DNA of 34,082 nucleotides from Flavobacteriales bacterium (GTDB lineage Bacteria; Bacteroidota; Bacteroidia; CAIKAF01): NCBI GenBank assembly GCA_025055575.1, contig JANWWP010000033.1, positions 1 to 34,082 of the forward strand, read 5' to 3'. Shown piece by piece: positions 7,793 to 18,716 of this stretch (position 1 is its first letter; each line of letters starts with the position of its first letter). The notes under the pieces were generated by a model. It saw only the letters and a program-made list of their open reading frames with translations, ran no database searches and was not told where the DNA came from. The position numbers and the translations under genes were made by a program.

Positions 7793-8548
7793 ATGCGTTT
7801 AGTGTGTTTGTATGATTTTTCATCCACGGCTGACCTGGCTTTGGAGAGCGCAGCTTTTTTGGCCCAGGCCGGAAAGCACGAACTGGTGGTGTATCATGTG
7901 TGCGAAGAGGGGGAATTGAACGAAAAAAAATCGGCTCTGAAACAACGGGCCGACGGCTTGAAACCAGGAGTGCATGCCACGTACTACCTGGATACCGGGA
8001 ATTTTCTCGAAGCGTTTGCTGAATATGTCCGGCGCTGGCCCCTGGATATGCTGGTGTTTTGCACTCGGGGCCTACAAGGCTGGAAACAGCATCTCCTGGG
8101 GGCGCAGTCTGTGCATCTGTGTGAAACGTGCCCTGCGCCGGCGCTGGTTCTAAATCATAGAGCTTTGCAAAAAAGCTCCGGTGAGATAATCTGTAATGTA
8201 AACTATGACGGAAATATAACCGCTATTGAGCCCCTGCTTCGCGACGTTTTGATTCCGGCGGGATTTTACCGCTGTGTCGTGCATGCCGTGGACGATGGTG
8301 GGGAGGGGTTGTCGAACTTGCGGCAGGCGGAAGAAATTTTAAAACAAATGCCCTTGGAGGTCGCCGTGCATTTGGAACCTAAAACAGTGCCTTCGTTGGG
8401 TTTGGCCGGCGATATCATTCGCTTTGCCGCGGAACGCCCTGCGGATCTTTTATTGTGCCGCATCAAACAGGGGCAACTTCCCACCCGCCACAGCGACTGG
8501 GAGCGCCTTTTGAACAATGAAGAAGGCCTGCCGGTGCTTGTGTTTTGA
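7793..8548 (+). CDS. Tandem universal stress protein (two Usp domains)
   Basis: A 251-residue cytoplasmic protein with two Usp folds. Domain 1 (1-125) begins MRLVCLYDFSSTADLALESAAFLA and ends GAQSVHLCETCPAPALVLN, the degenerate counterpart of the Usp nucleotide-binding GS...CPVLVV segment. Domain 2 (about 128-251) begins IICNVNYDGNITAIEPLLRDVL and ends GLPVLVF. The full ATP-binding motif G-2x-G-9x-G(S/T) is not visible, so it may be a non-ATP-binding type. Tandem Usp proteins of this size are common in Bacteroidota. It is divergent from yebC and monocistronic. Confidence 0.85.
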   Translation: MRLVCLYDFSSTADLALESAAFLAQAGKHELVVYHVCEEGELNEKKSALKQRADGLKPGVHATYYLDTGNFLEAFAEYVRRWPLDMLVFCTRGLQGWKQHLLGAQSVHLCETCPAPALVLNHRALQKSSGEIICNVNYDGNITAIEPLLRDVLIPAGFYRCVVHAVDDGGEGLSNLRQAEEILKQMPLEVAVHLEPKTVPSLGLAGDIIRFAAERPADLLLCRIKQGQLPTRHSDWERLLNNEEGLPVLVF

Positions 8549-8753
8549 AATGGACGAAAAATATTGCTTTTTGAGATTTAAATTTTTGGATTTCATCAGA
8601 GTAGAATTTTGGAGGATAAATTTTTCCAGATCTTAGGATTGTTGTGTTCGATGTCTAAAACGTTAGAGGGAGAACAGTTCTCTCAGCAAGGCAGAATATT
8701 CTTTATTCTTTTGTTTTTATGCCCACGGGGATTCTTTGATGGCCTTGGGACAT

Positions 8754-9296
8754 CTAAAAAGCCAGAAAACGTTCTACATAAGCACGGACAGCCTGGCGGG
8801 TTCGCTCGTCATGGAGGCGAAATTCGGCATCCAGGAGGGTTTTTAAGGAGGAAATAGGCAAAGCGCCGGGCATGACGAGGACGCCCAGATGCATCAGCAC
8901 ATCCGCCAGGTGGTCGCACCCCCGGAGATTTCCGGCCCGGCCAGTGGCCACACCGATGATGGCCGCTTTTTTGTTTAAAAAGTACTCCGGCTGCACCACA
9001 TCTATAAATGCTTTCAAAATTCCGGGGAGGCTTCCGTTGTATTCAGGAATGACAAAAAGAAGCTTGGCGGCTTCGGCAATGTAGCGGCGGGACAACTCAT
9101 CCACCGGGCCTCCTTTCCCCATCACGACGTTGTGGAAAAGAAATCCTTCGGGTAAGTCTTGCATTTTCAAAAGGCGCGGCCGAATGCTTTTTTCTTCCAG
9201 GCAGGTTTGGACAAAATCAAAAACGATACTGGAAAGATTTCCCGGTCTGTAGGTGCCCAGAATGAGGCTCAGAGGCTCCTGGGGTTTCCAATCCAC
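8754..9296 (-). CDS. NADPH-dependent FMN reductase family flavoprotein
   Basis: A 180-residue flavodoxin-like fold protein. Diagnostic are LGTYRPGNLSSIVFDFV near the start (phosphate-binding loop, here TYRPGNLS) and VIPEYNGSLPGILKAFIDVV (about 86-105), the PEYNxSxPGxLKNxID signature of the NADPH:FMN/azoreductase/chromate reductase family. Such enzymes reduce FMN or quinones with NAD(P)H; the physiological substrate is unknown. The start is taken as GTG at 9296: no ATG precedes the motif and a promoter-like box ends 3 nt upstream. It is divergent from parA. The 205 bp between it and usp (8549-8753) are AT-rich with no feature that I can name. Confidence 0.85.
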   Translation of the reverse strand: MDWKPQEPLSLILGTYRPGNLSSIVFDFVQTCLEEKSIRPRLLKMQDLPEGFLFHNVVMGKGGPVDELSRRYIAEAAKLLFVIPEYNGSLPGILKAFIDVVQPEYFLNKKAAIIGVATGRAGNLRGCDHLADVLMHLGVLVMPGALPISSLKTLLDAEFRLHDERTRQAVRAYVERFLAF

Positions 9297-9299
9297 GCC

Positions 9300-9308
9300 A
9301 CAAAGTTC
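9300..9308 (-). promoter_or_regulatory. -7-like box for the FMN reductase, 3 nt before GTG
   Basis: The minus strand reads GAACTTTGT, one mismatch to TAnnTTTG. GGC then the GTG start follow, the same 3-nt spacing as at usp and dnaB. Confidence 0.4.
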
Positions 9309-9328
9309 GGAAAAAGGATGCGCCTGGA

Positions 9329-9337
9329 TACCTTTGT
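9329..9337 (+). promoter_or_regulatory. -7 promoter box for the parAB operon
   Basis: TACCTTTGT matches TAnnTTTG. TTCG at 9305-9308, 20 nt upstream, is a possible degenerate -33 box. The parA ATG is 36 nt downstream, so this transcript should have a leader of about 30 nt. Confidence 0.55.
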
Positions 9338-9373
9338 GGGTTAAATATACTGAACAAAAAAGCGGTACGGGTT

Positions 9374-10180
9374 ATGGGAAAAATCATTTCAATTGCCAAC
9401 CAGAAAGGGGGCGTAGGCAAAACCACCACCGCCATCAATCTGGCTGCTGGTTTGGGGGTGCTGGAATATAAAACCCTGTTGATAGATGCCGACCCGCAGG
9501 CCAATGCCACATCCGGGCTGGGATTTGACCAGAAGTCGATCAAGACCAGTATATACGATTGTATTTTAAATGAGGTGCATCCGGCCGACATCATTATTCC
9601 CACCAAAACGCCGCATCTGGATTTGATACCGGCCCATATTGATTTGGTGGGCGCTGAAATTGAGATGATCAATTTACCGGGGCGGGAGAGCATGCTGCGC
9701 AAGGTGCTTGAGAAAATTAAGGACCGTTATCAGTTCATCATTATTGATTGTTCGCCTTCCCTGGGTCTTGTGACTGTGAATGCTCTCACGGCATCGGATT
9801 CCGTGATTATACCAGTGCAATGCGAGTATTTTGCTCTGGAAGGTTTGGGTAAGCTTCTGAACACGATTAAAATCGTTCAGGCCCGGCTCAATCCTGAATT
9901 GGAAATCGAAGGCATTCTTCTCACTATGTTTGACCAGCGTCTGAAATTAGCCCGTCAAGTAGTGGAAGAGGTGCAGTCCCACTTCGACATGCTGGTATTC
10001 GATACCATCATCTACCGCAACACCACCCTGGGCGAAGCCCCCAGCCATGGAGAATCGGTGATAATGTTTGATGCCGATTCTAAAGGCGCTCAAAACTATC
10101 TGGATTTGGCCCGTGAAATTCTTCAAAAGAATGACATGACGCGTATCCGCAATGAAGATAAAATCATTAATGTGGAATGA
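9374..10180 (+). CDS. parA: ParA/Soj chromosome-partitioning ATPase
   Basis: A 268-residue deviant-Walker ATPase of the ParA/MinD superfamily. The start MGKIISIANQKGGVGKTTTAINLA has the deviant Walker A KGGVGKTT (11-18) with the signature lysine. DADPQANAT (about 38-46) and IIDCSPSLG (Walker B) follow. Soj-type ParA binds DNA nonspecifically as an ATP dimer and is displaced by ParB at parS sites during origin segregation. It overlaps parB by 4 nt (ATGA). The length and lack of an N-terminal helix-turn-helix mark the chromosomal (type Ib-like) form. Confidence 0.95.
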   Translation: MGKIISIANQKGGVGKTTTAINLAAGLGVLEYKTLLIDADPQANATSGLGFDQKSIKTSIYDCILNEVHPADIIIPTKTPHLDLIPAHIDLVGAEIEMINLPGRESMLRKVLEKIKDRYQFIIIDCSPSLGLVTVNALTASDSVIIPVQCEYFALEGLGKLLNTIKIVQARLNPELEIEGILLTMFDQRLKLARQVVEEVQSHFDMLVFDTIIYRNTTLGEAPSHGESVIMFDADSKGAQNYLDLAREILQKNDMTRIRNEDKIINVE

Positions 10181-11079
10181 ATAAAAAGCGTGGTTTGGGA
10201 AAAGGGTTGAGCGCTCTGTTGAGCGCCATGGAAGATGAAAAGGGCCTGCAGCCGCAGGCCGAAGCGGGCCTACAAGTGTCCGCCCCCACGGTGTTCGTGC
10301 ATTTGGATCTGATTGATCCCAATCCCGATCAACCCCGCACGGATTTCGATGAAGAAAGCCTCCAGGAACTGGCTGAGTCTATTCGTGCTCTAGGAATAAT
10401 CCAGCCCATTACGTTGCGCCGAAAAGAAGACGGGCGCTATCAAATTATTTCCGGGGAGCGCCGCTTCCGGGCCTCCCGATTGGCGGGCCTGAGCGAAATT
10501 CCGGCTTTTGTGCGCTCGGCCGGAGACAGCGAGGTGCTGGAAATGGCCTTGGTGGAAAACATTCAACGTGAGGATCTCAATCCCTTAGATGTGGCCCTTT
10601 CCCTTAAACGCCTTCAGGATGAATTTTCCCTCACCCAGGAGCAGTTGGCCCGCCGGATTGGAAAACAGCGCAGTACGCTGGCCAATTTTGTGCGGCTTCT
10701 GAAACTGCCGCCCGAAATTCAGAAAGGCCTCAGAGACAAAAGCATCACGATGGGCCACGCCAGGGCGCTCATCAATATTCCGGACGAGGCCCAGCAACTG
10801 CGCATGTATCATAAAATACTGAAGGAGGACCTTTCCGTGCGCCAGGTGGAAGAGGTTGTCCGCAATATCAGCCACGGCTCCGAAGCTCCTAAAGAGCGCT
10901 CGACAAGCCCCAAAACGGACCCCCCACCCTTTTATCCTGAATATTTGGAAAAGTTAACCGACTTCTTTGGCGCCAATGTGGAAATCCGAAAAACTAAAAA
11001 AGGCGGCGCTCAGGTGGTGGTCACCTTCAATTCCGAAGAGGATATGACTGCCTTTTTGGACCGCATGCCTCATGTTTGA
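10177..11079 (+). CDS. parB: ParB/Spo0J centromere-binding CTPase
   Basis: A 300-residue ParB. The N-terminal RGLGKGLSALL matches the ParA-contacting segment. The ParB/sulfiredoxin-like CTPase domain follows with NPDQPRTDF and the box GERRFRAS (93-100), then ENIQREDLNPLDVA and a helix-turn-helix LTQEQLARRIGKQRSTLANFVRLL (about 152-175) that reads parS. The C-terminal dimerisation segment is around 235-300. It loads on parS near the origin. I did not see a parS palindrome (TGTTTCACGTGAAACA type) in the window. It overlaps the following DUF5683 gene by 8 nt. Confidence 0.95.
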   Translation: MNKKRGLGKGLSALLSAMEDEKGLQPQAEAGLQVSAPTVFVHLDLIDPNPDQPRTDFDEESLQELAESIRALGIIQPITLRRKEDGRYQIISGERRFRASRLAGLSEIPAFVRSAGDSEVLEMALVENIQREDLNPLDVALSLKRLQDEFSLTQEQLARRIGKQRSTLANFVRLLKLPPEIQKGLRDKSITMGHARALINIPDEAQQLRMYHKILKEDLSVRQVEEVVRNISHGSEAPKERSTSPKTDPPPFYPEYLEKLTDFFGANVEIRKTKKGGAQVVVTFNSEEDMTAFLDRMPHV

Positions 11080-11731
11080 AATCCTCTCCCGGGCCCGTAA
11101 AGGGAGGATGGATTTCCCAAGACCGGTCATGATGGGCCTCCTGCTCTTTCTGACATTCACTTCAACCCAAGAATGCGCCTTGCGGGCTCAAAAACCTGGC
11201 CAGAGACTCAAAGGCTCTGCAGATTCCTTAGCGCCGGCCGGAGCGTACCACTCGCCCGTGAAAGCCACCTGGATGTCGGCAGCTTGCCCTGGCCTGGGGC
11301 AGATATACAATAAAAAATGGTGGAAGCTGCCCATTGTCTATGGGGCGCTTGGAGCGGCAGTTTATTTTGTGTATTTCTCGCAGGCAGAGTATGTCAAAGC
11401 CAGAGATTCCTACCGCGCACTGGTTTTGCCGCAGCCCCATTCTTTTCAGGTGCATCCGGATTATGCCGGTTACGATGCCTTTCAAATAAAAAGTTACCGC
11501 GACTATTACCGCCAAAATCGGGATTATGCCATCGTGGCCACTGCGGCCCTCTATGCCCTTCAAATTCTGGATGCTACGGTGGACGCTCATTTAAAGAATT
11601 TTGATGTGAGCGACAAGCTCACCCTCTCGCTCCGGCCAGGGGTGGTTCCCACCACGCTTTTTTCCTTGCGCATGAGTTGGGGAAAAGGTTCCCGATTCAG
11701 GAACGATATTTGTTCACTTCTCCTGGATTAG
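11072..11731 (+). CDS. DUF5683 family membrane-associated protein
   Basis: A 219-residue protein with a hydrophobic N-terminal segment (MMGLLLFLTFTS, possible signal peptide; downstream ATGs at 11108 or 11129 are alternative starts). The DUF5683 hallmarks are ACPGLGQIYNKKWWKLPIVYGALGAAVYFVYF (about 71-103), RDYYRQNRDYAIVATAALYALQILDATVDAHLKNFDVSDKLTLSL (about 148-192). The family is Bacteroidota-specific, of unknown function, and usually follows parB, as here. The dapB and lepB genes often found next in this cluster are absent; an unrelated exported protein follows after 6 nt. Confidence 0.85.
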   Translation: MFEILSRARKGRMDFPRPVMMGLLLFLTFTSTQECALRAQKPGQRLKGSADSLAPAGAYHSPVKATWMSAACPGLGQIYNKKWWKLPIVYGALGAAVYFVYFSQAEYVKARDSYRALVLPQPHSFQVHPDYAGYDAFQIKSYRDYYRQNRDYAIVATAALYALQILDATVDAHLKNFDVSDKLTLSLRPGVVPTTLFSLRMSWGKGSRFRNDICSLLLD

Positions 11732-11737
11732 CAGGAC

Positions 11738-13027
11738 ATGTTTGCAAAAAGCCCGTTTTTAGGTTTTGTACAAAGAATCTGGATTGGGCTCCTTTTTTCC
11801 GGGATTTGTTTGCCCTGGGCGCATGCGGGATACATATTAATACCCATGGATCACAAACAGGAAAACCATCTGAAGGCTTATGGGGTGGCTTATTGGGTGT
11901 TGGGGTATGATGTGGAAATGTATTGGCTGCTGAATTACCGAGGGGGCTCGTTTATGTTCAAACAGGCCCCTGTCTTTGAAAAAGAGTTGCGGATTCGGGG
12001 GGTGAGTTTCGAAATAATTTCCGATGCCCAAAGTGCTGCCATTCTCACAGAGATAGCCGATCCGGGGGTGAACATGGAAGCGGTGCGAATGGAAAAGGCC
12101 CCCAAAATTGCCGTCTATTCCCCTAAAGACAAACAGCCTTGGGATGACGCCGTGACGCTGGTGCTTACCTATGCTGAAATTCCGTACGACGTCATTTATG
12201 ACGACGAGGTTTTGTCTGACAAATTGCCGCTTTACGATTGGCTGCATCTGCATCATGAAGACTTCACCGGCCAGTACGGTAAATTTTGGGCTGGCTACCG
12301 CAATGCCGACTGGTATAAAGAAGAAGTGCGCAACAGTGAAGCCACCGCCCGGCGTTGGGGCTTCAGCAAAGTGTCTCAGCTCAAATTGGCGGTCGCCAAG
12401 AAAATAAAAGAATTCCTGGCGGGAGGCGGATACCTTTTTGCCATGTGCAGCGCCACCGACTCTTATGACATAGCCCTGGCGGCCGAAGGCGTGGACATTT
12501 GCGATTATATGTTTGATGGCGATCCCATGGACCCTCAGGCCCAGGAAAAATTAGACTTTTCCAAAACTTTGGCTTTCACAGGATTCACCATCAGCCGTAA
12601 CCCTTCAGAATACGAATATTCCACCATCGATGCCACCAACTTCAGACAGGTGCCCCGGCAGCTGGATTTTTTCACTTTGTTTGACTTCTCGGCCAAGTGG
12701 GACATCATTCCCACCATGCTCACCCAAAACCACGAAAAGGTGATCCCAGGCTTTATGGGCCAGACCACGGCCTTCCGCAAACAATTCATCAAAAATGGCG
12801 TGATTATTCTGGCCGATAATAAAGCCGCGCATGAAGCCCGTTACATCCATGGCGAATTCGGGCGCGGGTTCTGGAGTTTTTATGGGGGGCATGATCCGGA
12901 AGATTACCAGCACATGGTGGGAGATCCCCCCACCAACCTGGCCCTTTTCCCAAATTCTCCGGGGTATCGCTTGATCCTTAATAACATACTTTTTCCAGCT
13001 GCACGCAAACAAAAGCAGAAAACCTGA
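11738..13027 (+). CDS. Conserved Bacteroidota exported protein, ThuA/GATase1-like (often labelled asparagine synthetase B)
   Basis: A 429-residue protein with a signal peptide (residues 1 to about 30, cleavage after AHA). I recognise it from memory as a Bacteroidota family with database names such as 'asparagine synthetase B', but no asparagine synthetase feature is visible: there is no N-terminal Cys nucleophile and no PP-loop (SGGxDS). The middle looks like a class I glutamine-amidotransferase/ThuA-like Rossmann fold: KIAVYSP, IPYDVIYDDEVLSDKLPLYDWLHLHHEDF, then GGGYLFAMCSATDSYD, where Cys237 (or neighbours) sits at the place of the ThuA HSATD segment, and later FYGGHDPEDYQ. Periplasmic or surface location and an unknown enzymatic or sugar-binding role are inferred. 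It is the last gene of the parA unit; gyrB has its own promoter. Confidence 0.65.
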   Translation: MFAKSPFLGFVQRIWIGLLFSGICLPWAHAGYILIPMDHKQENHLKAYGVAYWVLGYDVEMYWLLNYRGGSFMFKQAPVFEKELRIRGVSFEIISDAQSAAILTEIADPGVNMEAVRMEKAPKIAVYSPKDKQPWDDAVTLVLTYAEIPYDVIYDDEVLSDKLPLYDWLHLHHEDFTGQYGKFWAGYRNADWYKEEVRNSEATARRWGFSKVSQLKLAVAKKIKEFLAGGGYLFAMCSATDSYDIALAAEGVDICDYMFDGDPMDPQAQEKLDFSKTLAFTGFTISRNPSEYEYSTIDATNFRQVPRQLDFFTLFDFSAKWDIIPTMLTQNHEKVIPGFMGQTTAFRKQFIKNGVIILADNKAAHEARYIHGEFGRGFWSFYGGHDPEDYQHMVGDPPTNLALFPNSPGYRLILNNILFPAARKQKQKT

Positions 13028-15052
<2,025 letters not shown>

Positions 15053-15080
15053 TTTGGACGGTTTGGGAGCCCCTATTGGG

Positions 15081-16925
15081 ATGGGTTGTCCTCCGGCCCC
15101 TGGATGGCAGGACAGAATCCGGGCCGGCCTCCCAGCCTTAATAAGTTTTTTCTTTTTCTCCCCGCCTTTTAGCCATCAGCTCAACAGCGATGCCGCTATC
15201 CATTGTCTGATGGCTGAAAATTTTTTGGGGCTTGAAAGTTTCTATTTCTGGGGGCAGGACCGCCTCGGCAGCCTGGTTCCTTTCCTGTCCCTACCCTGGA
15301 CGCAATTGGGCGTGCCGGGGGTGTGGGCCTATGGGGTGGTATTGTGGGGTTTGCTTTGGCTGGGCTGGGAGTTTCTGGCTCACTGCCTTCAATCTCCGAT
15401 ATCCCGCCTTTTAACAGCTTGGATTCTGTTTTTCCCTTATCCCACCGTGGCGGAATTTCTTCTCCCCGGCCATCCCTACGCGGCCCAATTCGTTTTGCTG
15501 GTTGGAGCCTGGTACGTGGGCTTAAAAGCAGGTTCCTTCCACGGTTTCAAGGCCTCTGTGAGCAGCGCTGCCGCCGGGCTTCTCGCGGGCTTGGCCATGT
15601 GGGTTTCGGAATTTTCGCTCGTCGGGTTGGCGGTCTTCATGGTTTATGCCCTACTCCACTTGGGGTTGAGCAGAGAAAAAAGGGAAGTTCTTAAAAAATA
15701 TCTGGCCTGCTGGCCTTTTGTTCTGACGTTTTTACCGGCCCTTGCCGTTATCCACTACTTGAAACTCCACCACACCAGACGCGTGGCAGAATACGGTGAT
15801 TTTCTTGGATCCTGGGAGGGATTTTTCCTGGGGATTCGCACCTCGGCACAGGCTCTGGTGCAGCCTTATTTGAATTTCCGGCAGGACCCCGGTAGCGTAC
15901 TGGCCCTCACCGCCGTGGCCATTTTCATTGCTTGGATGGTGAGAGAATGGGTTAGGAAACCTTCTGTATTTCAAAGTACAAGTTCCGCAGTTTTTTTTTC
16001 GCTGAATGCTTTGGGAGGGGTTCTGGCTTTGTGGGCTTCAGCCTGGGTGCAGAAGAGCGGCTTCGAGTCGCGGTATTTTGCATATCCGGTCATTTGGGGA
16101 TTATTAGCCTTGGTCTTTTGGGCAGAAAAATTGCAAGTCTTCGGCCGGTTTAATTCTGGCTTCCTATTGTTAGGGTGTGTCCTGGCCGGCTCCACCCTCC
16201 GTACTGTGGAAAGGGAGTTTGTCCTAAGCCGTCTGGATGGAAGAAATTTTTCTTTAACAGAACTCGGCCAAGAACCCATTCCTGCATCGGGAGGAATTAT
16301 TGGCCCTTATTGGTACAGCTACATTTTGGCTTTAGGTCGGCCCAAAAACCTCCCCGTCACAGCGGAAGAATCAACCGAAAGAAGCGAATTCATGGCTTTG
16401 GCTACTGCGCATCAAAAAGAAATCTGGGTCTGCGGCGCAGGTTGGTTCCCCACTTATCCCCGGCATTTAGTCCAGTTCAACCGTATTCTGCAGTGCACAG
16501 GGCTTCAAATCCGAGGCAAAAGGCTGGATTTTTGTAAATACCGCCTGGTGTCACACGAAGAAGCTAAGCCTTTCCTCTTGCCGGTTCAGGATAGTGTTGA
16601 AATTTCAATTCCTCCGGGCGGGACTTCCCAACAGTTGGAATGGAGGGTTCCTCCATCTTTTAATGCCTCAGGGATCTTCACCTCTTTCATTCTTTTTAGA
16701 AAAATAGAGGCCCGACCATTGGTTAATATTTTTTTCGAAAACCCCCAGGCTGAGGAGGATCCTATTACCTTACCTTTTTTCCGTTTTCCCAACTGCCAGG
16801 GGGAGGATTGTTTGTCCCTCATCGTATTGCCATATCATTCGGGCCCATGGCGGGTGCGATGGGAGAATTATTCCCGCCAGGAAGTAAGGATCAGGGTTTT
16901 AAAGGCAGGCTTTGCTCTTTTATGA
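15081..16925 (+). CDS. Polytopic membrane protein, GT-C glycosyltransferase-like
   Basis: About 614 residues. The ATG at 15081 is preferred to the TTG at 15054 because no other support exists for the nine extra residues. The first half is strongly hydrophobic with roughly ten predicted helices. The first extracytoplasmic loop has NSDAAIHCLMAENFLGLESFYFWGQDRLGS; an acidic residue there followed by a Y/FxGQxxxGS stretch is typical of GT-C lipid-linked-sugar transferases. The C-terminal ~180 residues (after about 440) look soluble and beta-rich. Donor and acceptor are unknown. It follows gyrB by 28 nt and probably shares its transcript. Confidence 0.6.
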   Translation: MGCPPAPGWQDRIRAGLPALISFFFFSPPFSHQLNSDAAIHCLMAENFLGLESFYFWGQDRLGSLVPFLSLPWTQLGVPGVWAYGVVLWGLLWLGWEFLAHCLQSPISRLLTAWILFFPYPTVAEFLLPGHPYAAQFVLLVGAWYVGLKAGSFHGFKASVSSAAAGLLAGLAMWVSEFSLVGLAVFMVYALLHLGLSREKREVLKKYLACWPFVLTFLPALAVIHYLKLHHTRRVAEYGDFLGSWEGFFLGIRTSAQALVQPYLNFRQDPGSVLALTAVAIFIAWMVREWVRKPSVFQSTSSAVFFSLNALGGVLALWASAWVQKSGFESRYFAYPVIWGLLALVFWAEKLQVFGRFNSGFLLLGCVLAGSTLRTVEREFVLSRLDGRNFSLTELGQEPIPASGGIIGPYWYSYILALGRPKNLPVTAEESTERSEFMALATAHQKEIWVCGAGWFPTYPRHLVQFNRILQCTGLQIRGKRLDFCKYRLVSHEEAKPFLLPVQDSVEISIPPGGTSQQLEWRVPPSFNASGIFTSFILFRKIEARPLVNIFFENPQAEEDPITLPFFRFPNCQGEDCLSLIVLPYHSGPWRVRWENYSRQEVRIRVLKAGFALL

Positions 16926-16930
16926 ATCGG

Positions 16931-17038
16931 CTATTTTTCTGTGAATATAGCACCTTCTTGTCGGGTTTTTAATATTTCGTCCAGCCTATGTTGGAGGGCT
17001 TCAATAGCGGCATGGTAAGTGGATTTGAGATTTTGAAA
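16931..17038 (-). pseudogene. Possible C-terminal remnant of an eroded gene
   Basis: The minus strand carries a short startless frame ending in a TAG stop (cta at 16931). Its 35 residues read like a real amphipathic helix (STYHAAIEALQHRLDEILKT) and not like random translation. Upstream, after a +1 shift near 17020, another short frame continues with KKQVSDLLISKS. No start codon or recognisable family. The remaining 288-bp gap between the membrane-protein gene and dnaB is AT-rich and otherwise empty. Confidence 0.2.
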
Positions 17039-17213
17039 TTAGGAGATCCGATACCTGTTTTTTGATAAATTTTCTTTGAAACTATAAAATACAAAACGAT
17101 CAGACGGAGTTTTTTGCAAATGAGATAATTAGTTCACTATCAATGTGTCAGAGTGTTTTTTTGGTACCTTTTGTTGAAATTTTGTCAATGGGATGTATTC
17201 CCTTCACCCAAAA

Positions 17214-18713
17214 TTAAAATTCCGGCAGGCCGGCGCCCAGGTCAAAGTCATGATTCATGCGGGAGCTCACCCGTTTTACCACATTGCCTTCTGCAGTGGT
17301 GGTGAGCTGGGTTTGGTAGGAATAATAATCCAAGAACCGGCCCACGTGGCGCAGGAATTTAAAGTCCACCTCGCCCAGGGCTCCGTTGCGGTGCTTTTTG
17401 ATGGACAGTTGCACCAAATCATCCGGAAAGGGATTGTCGGAGGCATCCAGCTGGCCGGCATCGAAGCGGTTGATGAAAGCCACCACATCCGCGTCCTGCT
17501 CAATGGCGCCCGATTCGCGCAGGTCGCTCAGTTCAGGGCGTTTGTCTTTTCCTCGGGTTTCGATACCGCGGTTCAACTGGGCTAAGGCAATCACAGGGAT
17601 GTTCAGTTCTTTGGCCACAAGCTTGATGCTCCGCGACACGGCGGCCACCACCTGTTCGCGCGTGCCGCTTTTTTCCTGGGGCGCGGACATAAGCTGCAAG
17701 TAATCTACCACAATCATCTGGATGTCGTGTTGCATTTTCAGCTTGCGGGCTTTGGTTAAAAACTCGGCCACATCCAGGCCTGGGGTATCGTCAATGTAAA
17801 TGGGGGCTCTTTCCAAAACCGCCACTTTTTCGCTGATGAGCGCCAGGTCTTCTTTGCTGAGGGTGCCTTTGCGAAAGTTTTCCATATTCAGGCCGGTTTC
17901 CATGCTCAGGAGGCGTTGCACCAGCTGATTGTTGGACATCTCGAGGGAAAAAACCGCCACCGGATGCTGAAAATCCACAGCGGCGTTGCGCACCAGATTG
18001 AGGGCAAAAGCTGTTTTACCCACACCGGGACGTGCAGCTATTACAATCATATCCGAACGCTGCCAACCGCCGGTCAGACGGTCCAGGGCCGTGTATCCGG
18101 TGTGGATGCCCGTGACGCCGTCTTCGCGCTGGGTGGCGGCATAGATGTCTTTCATTACCTGCCCCAGTATGGTATCAATATTTTGCACCCCGCGCTTCAC
18201 GGATTTTTCAATAATCTGCATGAGTTCTTCCTGGGCAAAACCAAAGACCTCAAAAGCATCAGCGCTGTCGTCATAGGCTTTTTCGATCACTTGGCCACTG
18301 ATGCGGATGAGGTCGCGCTTAATGAATTTTTCCTGAAGCAGGCGCGCATGATATTCCACATTGGCCGTGGAGCCCACACGGGCTGTGAGCTGGGCCACGT
18401 AGTAGCTGCCGCCCACAAAATCCAGCTGTCCTTCCTGCCGCAGCTTTTCCGTCACGGTGAGAATATCTACAGGCTGGGCCGACCCAAAAAGATCTTTACA
18501 GGCCTTAAAAATGATTTGGTGTTTTTCATCGTAAAAAGTGTCTTCGCCGATGATTTCCATCACCGTGTGCAGGGCATTTTTCTCAAGCAGGATGGCCCCC
18601 AGCACCAGCATCTCCAGTTCGCGGGACTGGGGGGGCACTTTGCCATAAGGCATCAGGTCGGCGCTCACCGTGCCCGGGCGCACAGAAGTCAGGGATTTTT
18701 TACGGGTGGCCAT
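17214..18713 (-). CDS. dnaB: Replicative DNA helicase DnaB
   Basis: A 499-residue hexameric 5'-3' helicase of the replisome. The N-terminal DnaB domain (about 25-130) has KVPPQSRELEMLVLGAILLEKNAL. The RecA-like C-terminal domain has ARPGVGKTAFALN (Walker A, 227-239), SLEMSNNQLVQRLL, the Walker B segment MIVVDYLQLM, and the motif ELSDLRESGAIEQDADVVAFI. No intein is present. The ATG at 18713 is fixed by a promoter box ending 3 nt upstream. Confidence 0.96.
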   Translation of the reverse strand: MATRKKSLTSVRPGTVSADLMPYGKVPPQSRELEMLVLGAILLEKNALHTVMEIIGEDTFYDEKHQIIFKACKDLFGSAQPVDILTVTEKLRQEGQLDFVGGSYYVAQLTARVGSTANVEYHARLLQEKFIKRDLIRISGQVIEKAYDDSADAFEVFGFAQEELMQIIEKSVKRGVQNIDTILGQVMKDIYAATQREDGVTGIHTGYTALDRLTGGWQRSDMIVIAARPGVGKTAFALNLVRNAAVDFQHPVAVFSLEMSNNQLVQRLLSMETGLNMENFRKGTLSKEDLALISEKVAVLERAPIYIDDTPGLDVAEFLTKARKLKMQHDIQMIVVDYLQLMSAPQEKSGTREQVVAAVSRSIKLVAKELNIPVIALAQLNRGIETRGKDKRPELSDLRESGAIEQDADVVAFINRFDAGQLDASDNPFPDDLVQLSIKKHRNGALGEVDFKFLRHVGRFLDYYSYQTQLTTTAEGNVVKRVSSRMNHDFDLGAGLPEF

Positions 18714-18716
18714 GCG

